Origin: Cellvibrionaceae bacterium | GTDB lineage: Bacteria > Pseudomonadota > Gammaproteobacteria > Pseudomonadales > Cellvibrionaceae | NCBI GenBank assembly: GCA_025800435.1 | Contig: JAOXRV010000857.1 | Location: forward strand, 1-26,158 | Direction: 5' to 3' | Length of the DNA: 26,158 nucleotides | Part shown: positions 16,830 through 23,714 of the stretch, piece after piece | Numbering within the stretch: position 1 is the stretch's first letter | How the letters are laid out: each line of letters opens with the position of its first letter | Position numbers and translations under genes: made by a program | The notes under the pieces: model-generated | What the model was told of the DNA's origin: nothing | Seen by the model: only the letters and a program-made list of their open reading frames with translations | Database searches by the model: none

Positions 16830-19800
16830 TTAGAAAGTCGCGCGCAAACCTAACCAGTAGCGACTGCCGTTGTACTCAACGTCACGCACGCGGGTTTTAT
16901 TCACCTGGTACATCATCAGGCGTTCATTGGTCAGGTTATTGCCTTCCAAGGTCAGGGTCAGGTTGTCAGTGATATCGTAGCTCAAGCTGATATCAATGTT
17001 TTCACTGGCTTCAACCAATTCTGGCTGACCAAAACCACCGAAGGCGGCGCTGAGGTAATCGGAACGCTTGGTGTAAGAAATGCGACCGTGCAGGCGACCG
17101 CGATCGTAAAATACAATCAGCGATTGAGCTTGGTCGGACAGGCCCTCTACCGAGAATACCGTGTTGGACAGATTGGGATCGAACTCGGCCTCACTGTCGA
17201 TCAGGGTCAGGTTGGCCTGCACACCGAAGCCCTTGAGAAAACCCTGGTCAAAACTGTGCAGGGCGGCAAATTCCCAACCGTCGATGGCGGCATCGTTACC
17301 GTTGCGAGGACGGGTTGTCTCAAAGGTAACGGGCTTGCCATCGGCACCGATAAAGTCTTCGTTTTGAGTCACGCTGGAAACAAACGAGGACAGGTCTTTT
17401 CTAAACACCGCCGCCGACAGCGAGGTAGACTCACTGGGGTACCACTCCAGCGACATATCGTATTGCTTGCCGCGATAGGGCTGTAGATTGGGGTTACCCG
17501 CAGAGGCCAGCAACAGTCGGTCGAAGTTGATGGAGGTCGACAAATCGGTCAGGGTTGGACGGGTCAATACCTCGGCCGCCGCTGCACGCAGAACCAGTTC
17601 ATCGCTCAGGTCAAAGCGGATATTGGCGCTGAATAAGGTATCGTCGTAGTCGTTGTCGATGGCGGTAACGGCACCGGCTTCGATATCCAACAGTGGGTCG
17701 GTATTGTTGCCGGCGGCATTGCCAAACGGCGGGGTATAGCCACGGAAAATATTGGTAACACCGGTTGAGGTCACTTCAGTTTCGACATGGCGAACACCGA
17801 TATTGGCCCGCCAGGGAATATCACCCAGATCACCTTCAAAGTTAGCTTGGATAAAGAAGGCACTGGTGTCTTCTTCAACCTTAAAGCCCATACCGGGGCG
17901 CAACACTGGGGTGTACTGATCACCCTCTTGCAGGCTTTCCAGATACGCCACATAGGCCGGTACATTAAAGTCTGGCAGTAGCCGTGGGTAATCGCCTGGC
18001 TCTTCGGACAGGAAGTCAGACTCATTGATGGGGCTGTAGAAAATCTCATCGGGAATATCGCTGATATAACCGCTGTTGGCACCTGGGTTAGAGCCGCGCT
18101 TAACCTGCTGCTGCTTGGTGCGGCTGGACATGGCAAAACCGGCCTGTAGCGATTTCAATGGGCCAGCTTCTAGCAACCAATCCAGATCCAACTTCAGCTC
18201 GTCGATATCATCTTCGATAGTGGTTTCACGCACATCGGTATAGTGGGTGCGGAACAGCGAAGGGTCCAGCTCTTGGTTGTTGGTAAAGGTTAGCGACGGT
18301 GGTGCACCGGCGTTCCAGGTGTAGGTTGAGCTACCGCCATTAAAGCCGGTTACCGCATTGTAAAAACGGTTGCCGTCGCCGTCGAGCTTGGCGCTGGAGA
18401 TGGAGTAATCGGCGTTAACGGTGAAGGTATCGCTAAAGTCATAGCTGACATCAAAACCCAACAAGTAGCTATCGGTAAAGCGTGGCTCGATGCGCTTAAC
18501 CGCATCGACCCGCTGGCCAATCACATTGCCATCCAGGGGGCCAAAGGGGGTGCGGCCATGAGAGGTCACCGACAGAATGGTATTCTCGGAGTTGGGCACC
18601 GAACCCAGTGGGTGGGCGTAGGTCAAGCTATCGCCGTCGACTTGATAGGTGTTAGCGCGAAAGCCATCGTAAATGGGTACATAGATACCGGCTTGGGTTT
18701 CGGTAGCTTCATAGCGGGAGAACAAACCGTCCACATTGATCGACAGTTCATCGCTGGGCTCAAATTGTAGCGCGGTGCCAAAACCGATGCGCTTGCGCTC
18801 ACCTTCGCGGCGAGAAAATCGCTGGCTGTCTGGGCGCCACATATCGCGGATGGCATCAAACTGAGGGTCGGCGCCGTAGGTATTTTCCAACGCAGCTGGG
18901 TGATAGGCATCGCTGCGGTATTCTTCGTCTTTGTATGCAAAAGACAGTAGCGCGCCGGCTTTACCATCCATAAAAGTATTGCTGACCACACCGGAGAACT
19001 CGGGCGACTGGTTGTCACCGAGATCGGCAAACTGCTGCTTAACCGAGGCCGCGGCTTTAAAGCCATCGTAATCCAGTGGGCGGGCGGTGCGAATATTAAC
19101 GGTGGCTCCGATTGAGCCCTCGGTCATACTGGCGGTGGGCGATTTAATGACATCGGCGCCGGAGATTAGCTCCGATGGCAGTACATCAAAATTGAATTCA
19201 CGCCCGGCGGCATCACTGGCCATCAGTCGGCCGTTGATGGTGACGGCGTTGTATTCGGGGCCGAGGCCACGTACCGACAGGCGCTGGCCAATACCACGGC
19301 TGCGGGTGATGGCAACACCGGTGACCCGCTGCAGCGACTCGGCGACGTTGGCATCGGGGAATTTACCCAGGTCTTCGGCGGCGATGCCGTCAACCACAAA
19401 ATCCGCTTCGCGCTTTTGCGCCACTGCGGTTTCCAAGCTGTGGCGCACACCCATCACAACCACTTCTTCCAGTATCTTCGAATCATCAGCTACGGCCACT
19501 GATGAAATAGCGCCAGTTATCAATGCGATAGCTTGCGCCAGTAAACTTTTTTGGGTTTTCACAGTTACTGCCCCTTGTTGATTTCTCTCTACTTGTTTCT
19601 TTGTCGAAACAGTGACAACACCTTTTTTAGAAAGGGTGCCAACAAGGTTGCTGTGGGCGAGCATTTTTTCGAGTGCTATGGGCACGCTATAGCGACCTTG
19701 TACGACACCGGCTTTCCGGTTTTTTACAAGGTCATAGGGAAACAAAACTAAAATGTCTGCCTGGGTCGACAGCTCGTTTAGCGAATCCGCCAGTGCCTGG

Positions 19801-19940
19801 GCAGGGATATTTAAATCGTACACCCGCCTGTCATCGGCGTGGGCGCTTGCGCATAACAAACACAGGCTTAACAGCAGTGCTATGCAGCTTTTGCTCCAGC
19901 GCCAGCAGTGATCCGCTAATCGAGATAAGCGGCTCACCAT
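16830..19940 (-). CDS. TonB-dependent receptor with N-terminal STN signalling domain
   Basis: A 1036-residue outer-membrane receptor. Signal peptide SCIALLLSLCLLCASAHA (about 17-35), STN domain about 38-115 (YDLNIPAQALADSLNELSTQ), plug about 155-290 (GKFPDANVAESLQRVTGVAI, RGLGPEYNAVTINGR, IGATVNIRT) and a 22-strand-type barrel ending in YWLGLRATF, with the terminal Phe needed for BAM insertion. The plug resembles the Caulobacter/Xanthomonas-type TonB receptors that often import glycans. The STN domain should pass ligand binding to the FecR encoded upstream. ATG at 19938-19940 was chosen because it directly precedes the signal peptide; GTG one codon on is equally well spaced from GAGG. A second signal-peptide-like segment lies at about residues 131-151 (see findings). 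The substrate is unknown. Confidence 0.93.
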   Translation of the reverse strand: MVSRLSRLADHCWRWSKSCIALLLSLCLLCASAHADDRRVYDLNIPAQALADSLNELSTQADILVLFPYDLVKNRKAGVVQGRYSVPIALEKMLAHSNLVGTLSKKGVVTVSTKKQVERNQQGAVTVKTQKSLLAQAIALITGAISSVAVADDSKILEEVVVMGVRHSLETAVAQKREADFVVDGIAAEDLGKFPDANVAESLQRVTGVAITRSRGIGQRLSVRGLGPEYNAVTINGRLMASDAAGREFNFDVLPSELISGADVIKSPTASMTEGSIGATVNIRTARPLDYDGFKAAASVKQQFADLGDNQSPEFSGVVSNTFMDGKAGALLSFAYKDEEYRSDAYHPAALENTYGADPQFDAIRDMWRPDSQRFSRREGERKRIGFGTALQFEPSDELSINVDGLFSRYEATETQAGIYVPIYDGFRANTYQVDGDSLTYAHPLGSVPNSENTILSVTSHGRTPFGPLDGNVIGQRVDAVKRIEPRFTDSYLLGFDVSYDFSDTFTVNADYSISSAKLDGDGNRFYNAVTGFNGGSSTYTWNAGAPPSLTFTNNQELDPSLFRTHYTDVRETTIEDDIDELKLDLDWLLEAGPLKSLQAGFAMSSRTKQQQVKRGSNPGANSGYISDIPDEIFYSPINESDFLSEEPGDYPRLLPDFNVPAYVAYLESLQEGDQYTPVLRPGMGFKVEEDTSAFFIQANFEGDLGDIPWRANIGVRHVETEVTSTGVTNIFRGYTPPFGNAAGNNTDPLLDIEAGAVTAIDNDYDDTLFSANIRFDLSDELVLRAAAAEVLTRPTLTDLSTSINFDRLLLASAGNPNLQPYRGKQYDMSLEWYPSESTSLSAAVFRKDLSSFVSSVTQNEDFIGADGKPVTFETTRPRNGNDAAIDGWEFAALHSFDQGFLKGFGVQANLTLIDSEAEFDPNLSNTVFSVEGLSDQAQSLIVFYDRGRLHGRISYTKRSDYLSAAFGGFGQPELVEASENIDISLSYDITDNLTLTLEGNNLTNERLMMYQVNKTRVRDVEYNGSRYWLGLRATF

Positions 19941-20001
19941 GACCTCGTGCAGGGTATAACTATCGAATAGAAAAAATCCGCCAGTGGAAATAAATAATTT
20001 T

Positions 20002-21159
20002 TTATTTTCCGCGCGGTTTGATCTGTACATGATGTTCACTCAAGTAGCTGACTTCCACGTCAAAGCCGGCTTCCAGGGCATCGAACAGCGCTTCGGTTTT
20101 ACCTACCCGAAACTGTCCACCCACGGGTATTTGTTTTAGCGCTGGGTCTGCTATTTCGATAGTCAGGGGGGCGTAGCGAGTAATTTCCTCAACTACCTGT
20201 TCCAGTGCTTCACCGCGAAAGATCAACTTGCCCTGTACCCAGGACAGCCGCTGCTCAATTTCTTTGGCATCGTAATTAATTGGGGCCGGCACCTCGCTGG
20301 GGCCAGCATCAGCAGTGTGCTGAGCGGGTATCTCGACGCTTTGGCCAGCCTGCAAACGCAGCAGCGGTGCATTCGCGGTGGGCTCGGCAGGGCCGGTATT
20401 TACAGCCGAGTTGCGGCTGGGCGCTGCTGCCGAGGCCGGCGGTTCTTTTTCGCGCAGGTCGACAATGCCCTCGGATACCGTCACTTTTAAATCGCTATTG
20501 CTCCACTGCACGGCGAAGGCGGTGCCCACCGCCTTAACAATTTTACTGCCTGCCGTCACTTCAAATGGGCGCGCTGGGTCGTGCTCAACATCAAAGTGAG
20601 CCTCGCCTTGATTGAGCGTGATAAAGCGGCCCTGGGGGCTGTAATTCACTTGCAACTGGGTGTTGGTGTTCAGATAAATAATTGAGCCATCGGCCAGGGT
20701 GCGCGATGCCTGCTCGCCAATCGCAGTGGAGTAGATTTGCTGTTGCGGCGCGGGCTTAAACAGCGCCTCGCCGTAGTAATGAAATAACAGCCCCGTTACT
20801 AACAGGGTGTAGAGCGGCAGCGCGAGTTGGGGCCGACGCAGGGGCGTAAACAGGGCCAACAATACTTGCAGCATCAGCGCAAAGGGCGCAAGCAGCCACA
20901 CCGCTGCGCGCTCAAACGTGCTACGGACTACACTTGGCTGCTGCTGAGGTAGAACCAGTGCCGAAAGCAGATCCATGGCCGCCCAGTTATTGGCCATCTG
21001 CTCAAGCACTTCGCGGTGTGCGGGGCTCTGCGCCAGCCAGGCGTGCAGCTCCCGAATATCGGCGGCGCTGGGGGGGCGATCAGCTTCAAATTTAACAATC
21101 CAAAGGCTGGCCTCTTCCTCGATTTTACCTCTGTCTGGAAACTCTATTACGTTACTCAT
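20002..21159 (-). CDS. FecR-family anti-sigma factor / signal transducer
   Basis: A 385-residue FecR-type protein. The N-terminal cytoplasmic DUF4880-like part (about 1-70) has the conserved Trp positions W20, W41 and W59 and the pattern HAWLAQSPAHREVLEQM. The FecR domain (about 140-235) contains YSTAIGEQASRTLADGSIIYLNTNTQL and FDVEHDPARPFEVTAGS. The C-terminus (about 300-385) is the STN-like/DUF4974 part that contacts the receptor's signalling domain. A Pro/Ala-rich insert (about 240-295) is variable. Unusually, there are two hydrophobic stretches (about 85-104 and 111-128) where one membrane span is expected. It overlaps the sigma-factor gene by 8 bp (ATGAGTAA), showing translational coupling, and is followed after 61 bp by the receptor. 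Confidence 0.92.
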   Translation of the reverse strand: MSNVIEFPDRGKIEEEASLWIVKFEADRPPSAADIRELHAWLAQSPAHREVLEQMANNWAAMDLLSALVLPQQQPSVVRSTFERAAVWLLAPFALMLQVLLALFTPLRRPQLALPLYTLLVTGLLFHYYGEALFKPAPQQQIYSTAIGEQASRTLADGSIIYLNTNTQLQVNYSPQGRFITLNQGEAHFDVEHDPARPFEVTAGSKIVKAVGTAFAVQWSNSDLKVTVSEGIVDLREKEPPASAAAPSRNSAVNTGPAEPTANAPLLRLQAGQSVEIPAQHTADAGPSEVPAPINYDAKEIEQRLSWVQGKLIFRGEALEQVVEEITRYAPLTIEIADPALKQIPVGGQFRVGKTEALFDALEAGFDVEVSYLSEHHVQIKPRGK

Positions 21160-21772
21160 TAACCCCTGTTCTTCGCGGTATTTGGGCCTGCCTGGCGCCG
21201 CTGCCTTCTTGGCCGCTGCCTTCTTGATAGCGCAGTGTCATGGTGGCGCTGCAATCCCGCACCCCCTTGGCCAGATGCTTTTCAACTGTGCTCACCGACA
21301 GGTTTAAGCGCTTGGCGATCTCTTTGTGGGGCATACCGTAAACCTTTTTCATCAATACCACGCGCCTGCACTGAGGGGGCAAACTGGCGACGGCTTCACA
21401 GTAAATGCCCAGCTTTTGCTGAGCCATTACATTGCTTTCTAGGTTTTCACCCTCTAGTAAGACTTCCGAGTCCTCAAAATCCTCTATATAGTCGGTAATT
21501 TTTCTGGATTTTTTACTAAATTCGCTCAGCATCAAGTTTTTGGCTACCCGAAACAGGTAGGCCTTGGGCTCGCTGATCTCCTTGCCCTGCTCTGCCTGGT
21601 AGGCGCGCAGGAATGTCTCCTGGGAGACATCTTCGATCTCATCACTGCTGACCATATAACGGGAGATAAAGCTGCGCAGGGAAGCCTGGTTATTAAAGAA
21701 GGCCTCGATAATACCGCTGCGGCGAGGCTCGACCCCGGCCTTCGGTTTTTCGCGCTTGCTTGAACCCGCCAT
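21152..21772 (-). CDS. FecI-like ECF RNA polymerase sigma factor
   Basis: A 206-residue group-4 sigma factor. Region 2 (about 24-90) contains FISRYMVSSDEIEDVSQETF then LRAYQA, with YLFRVAKNLMLSEF as the -10 recognition part. Region 4 (about 125-180) contains SLPPQCRRVVLMKKVYGMPH then KEIAKRLNLSVSTVEKHLAKG, a FecI-type helix-turn-helix. The C-terminal tail has a duplicated pentapeptide (QEGSG twice). ATG at 21770-21772 is the conventional choice; no strong ribosome site is visible, and a TTG 42 bases earlier is possible. With FecR and the STN receptor it forms a cell-surface signalling unit that would activate its own receptor gene when ligand is present. Confidence 0.92.
   Translation of the reverse strand: MAGSSKREKPKAGVEPRRSGIIEAFFNNQASLRSFISRYMVSSDEIEDVSQETFLRAYQAEQGKEISEPKAYLFRVAKNLMLSEFSKKSRKITDYIEDFEDSEVLLEGENLESNVMAQQKLGIYCEAVASLPPQCRRVVLMKKVYGMPHKEIAKRLNLSVSTVEKHLAKGVRDCSATMTLRYQEGSGQEGSGARQAQIPRRTGVNE
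21197..21226. repeat. 15-bp perfect tandem duplication in sigma-factor tail
   Basis: GCCGCTGCCTTCTTG occurs twice in direct succession and encodes QEGSG-QEGSG near the C-terminus of the ECF sigma factor. It is in frame and probably tolerated. Confidence 0.95.
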
Positions 21773-21885
21773 TTTTTTCGACTTCAAAAACTTCACCCGT
21801 AGCAATGGTAGCAACTGGAATATACCAAGCTAGCAGAGGTTTATTAAAAACGTGTGACAGGGCGGTGATGGCTTAATGACAGAGG

Positions 21886-21902
21886 GGGCCGCTACGCGGC
21901 CC
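21886..21902 (-). terminator. possible terminator hairpin overlapping HNH stop codon
   Basis: GGGCCGC-GTA-GCGGCCC is a 7-bp GC stem with a three-base loop that includes the HNH gene stop codon. It lacks a proper T-tract (CCTCTGTCATT follows), so termination may be weak. Confidence 0.4.
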
Positions 21903-22440
21903 AGTTGCGCTGGCTGGAAAAGCGGTTGCTTAAATAATCCATTTGATCTCCGCGAATGCGGTGGGCCTGCAAATAAAAATGCTCAAAGATATTGGGCCGA
22001 AAGGGCACCGCCAATAACTTCATGCCAGCCTGTTCGGGGGTGCGGCAGGCTTTACTGTGGTTACAAAAGGCACAGGCGGTAATCACATTTTCCCAGCAGT
22101 CGCGGCCGCCTTGGCCCTTGGGCACAATATGATCCCGGGTTAATGCCGCTACTGCAAAAAAGCCGCCACAATACATGCACTGGTGATTGTCGCGTCGAAA
22201 CAGTAAACGATTGCTCAGCGCTGGGGTATAACGTTCATTGCGGCAGCGACCCTTGGTGGCGATAATGGCAGGTATCTCCACCGATGACTGTACACCGCTG
22301 TAGTTCCAGCCACCACGCAGGGTTTTAACCCGATCACCCAGGCTCCAACTGACTAGGTCTTTGCTGATTAACACCGCTGCCTCTTCATGGCTGAGCCAAT
22401 CCAGGGGCAATCCCTGTTGTGATAAGCGTAAAATAGGCAT
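21892..22440 (-). CDS. HNH endonuclease
   Basis: A 182-residue HNH nuclease. The zinc and catalytic elements are in place: CMYCGG (first CxxC), LTRDHIVPKGQGGRDCWENV (catalytic DH, then the Asn) and CAFCNHSKACRTP (second CxxC and final His). The N-terminal half (about 1-80) ends in ATKGRCRNERYTPALSNR; this architecture belongs to a widespread chromosomal HNH group in gammaproteobacteria whose role is not defined. ATG at 22438-22440 with GAAGGAG seven bases upstream. Its upstream region contains a 16-codon ORF (22524-22574). It lies upstream of the sigma factor on the same strand, but 119 bp and a hairpin separate them. Confidence 0.9.
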   Translation of the reverse strand: MPILRLSQQGLPLDWLSHEEAAVLISKDLVSWSLGDRVKTLRGGWNYSGVQSSVEIPAIIATKGRCRNERYTPALSNRLLFRRDNHQCMYCGGFFAVAALTRDHIVPKGQGGRDCWENVITACAFCNHSKACRTPEQAGMKLLAVPFRPNIFEHFYLQAHRIRGDQMDYLSNRFSSQRNWAA

Positions 22441-22523
22441 TAGTCTACTCCTTCGCTTTAACTACACTATCCTTTCTTATGGTTACAGTAAAATAACAGA
22501 TCCCAGCAGGCCGCTGTTTACAT

Positions 22524-22574
22524 TTAGTTGTTGCTGAGAATCGCAACATTATCCAATTCCGGATCGTGTTCCAT
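22524..22574 (-). CDS. putative 16-residue ORF (leader or small protein)
   Basis: ATG GAA CAC ... TAA encodes MEHDPELDNVAILSNN. GGAGG lies five bases before the ATG, one of the strongest ribosome sites in the window. It ends 83 bp upstream of the HNH gene on the same strand. The product is acidic, has no membrane segment and no cysteine, and I do not recognise it. It could be a leader peptide, a peptide precursor or chance. The strong ribosome site is the only direct support. Confidence 0.4.
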   Translation of the reverse strand: MEHDPELDNVAILSNN

Positions 22575-23098
22575 AATAACCTCCATTAAAATTACCATTT
22601 AATTGATACTGTATTTCAGCCGGGCAATATAAACTGGGCTCGGTGACCGCCCGCTTAACAAATGCTCAGGGCGCACCAAAAACGTACAGCGCCAAGGCGC
22701 GATCCGCTGTGAATGCCGACCGCTTTTATCGTCACACTCCGGATGAACTCCCGTGCACGTGGGATCAGCCTTTAGCTATTGCCAGGACCGCTGCAGAAAT
22801 ATTGCTTTACGCGCCAAAATGCTTGATCTGAATCATGGCGAAAGTTTTTTTATCAAATTAGAAAATAAATTATTGTTGCCTAAGGCGACAGTGGGCCGGC
22901 CGTTTAGGGTATTTTTTTATGGGCTCACTTGGGGTTTTTATTACAGTAATTCCACCAAACATACTCAATAAATACTTATATAACAAAGAGTTAACTACGC
23001 CAGCCAAAAACCCGCAAACAATAAATCACTACTATAATAACTAACTTTCATATAACACTCCTTTATAACCCAACCCTTATAGTCACCATAACTAGCAC
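22575..23098. other. intergenic region, no convincing gene
   Basis: Between the divergent HNH/small-ORF side and the PAS gene. The left half (about 22620-22830) has near-average composition and short open frames on the plus strand (62 and 72 codons) without ribosome sites or recognisable domains. The right half (about 22840-23098) is strongly AT-rich. It probably holds promoters for both sides; a decayed gene remnant in the left half cannot be excluded. Confidence 0.55.
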
Positions 23099-23125
23099 TT
23101 AAGCATTAAGTTGCCTAGCCGATAA
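23099..23125 (+). promoter_or_regulatory. FliA (sigma-28) flagellar/chemotaxis promoter
   Basis: TTAAG (23099-23103), 14 bases, then GCCGATAA (23118-23125). The -10 element is a perfect sigma-28 match, and the -35 and spacing agree with Pseudomonas/enteric FliA promoters (T(C/A)AAG-N14-GCCGATA type). The predicted start near 23132 leaves a leader of about 50 bases before the PAS gene. Confidence 0.85.
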
Positions 23126-23183
23126 TTTCGTTAACAGTGATTCACACAATCTATTTGGTTCAGAAATGCCGTTGGAGGGACCC

Positions 23184-23714
23184 ATGATTAAAGCAAACAA
23201 TAATGAAGTTGTGCTTGGCGATGAAGACTTGATCGTTAGCAAAACCGATCTCAAAGGCCGTATTACCTATATCAACCGCACCTTTATGAGTATTTCAGGT
23301 TTTCCTGAAAAGGCGCTGATTGGCCATCAACACAATGTTATTCGCCACCCCGATATGCCGCGCGGGGTGTTCCACAAAATGTGGCAAGAGCTAAAGTCTG
23401 AACAGGAGTTTTTTGGCTATGTTAAAAACCTCTGTGCGGACGGCTCTTACTATTGGGTGTTCGCCAATGTTACCCCCGATTTTGACCAACAAGGTACCTT
23501 GCGCGGTTATTATTCCGTGCGCCGCAAGCCCAACCCCAGTGCCGTCAGCCTGATAAAAGATCTCTACCAAAAAATGCGCAGTGAAGAAAACAGTGGCGAC
23601 CGGAAAACCGCGCCGTTGCGCTCTTGGGCCATTATCGACGAGTACCTAAAGCAACACAATGTAAGCTACAACCGCTTTATGATTGAATCGGATGACACCA
23701 AGGAGGCATGCTAA
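23184..23714 (+). CDS. Aer-like PAS-domain redox sensor protein (soluble)
   Basis: A 176-residue protein consisting of one PAS domain (about 12-115) and a short helical tail. It closely follows the FAD-binding PAS of the aerotaxis receptor Aer: LKGRITYINRTFMSISGF, NVIRHPDMPRGVFHKMWQEL, FFGYVKNLCADGSYYWVFAN and GYYSVRRKP. Unlike Aer it has no membrane segment or signalling domain; these are encoded by the next gene. ATG at 23184 was chosen over 23166 because GGAGGG sits directly upstream of it. Its stop overlaps the receptor ATG (TAATG), so the two are translated together. The likely role is an FAD-based redox or energy sensor that signals through the adjacent receptor, as CetB does with CetA in Campylobacter (inference). 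Confidence 0.9.
   Translation: MIKANNNEVVLGDEDLIVSKTDLKGRITYINRTFMSISGFPEKALIGHQHNVIRHPDMPRGVFHKMWQELKSEQEFFGYVKNLCADGSYYWVFANVTPDFDQQGTLRGYYSVRRKPNPSAVSLIKDLYQKMRSEENSGDRKTAPLRSWAIIDEYLKQHNVSYNRFMIESDDTKEAC

Noticed and set aside
19551..19751. 66-codon plus-strand frame opposite the STN domain
   Set aside because: Antisense to a conserved domain; no ribosome site or homology recognised.
19966..20002. Possible FecI-type promoter (GGAAAAT) between fecR and the receptor gene
   Set aside because: Only a partial match without a convincing -10 element at the right distance; too weak to annotate.
22643..22971. Two short plus-strand open frames (62 and 72 codons) before the PAS gene
   Set aside because: No ribosome sites, no recognisable domain, they overlap each other in different frames, and the second runs into AT-rich promoter-like sequence.
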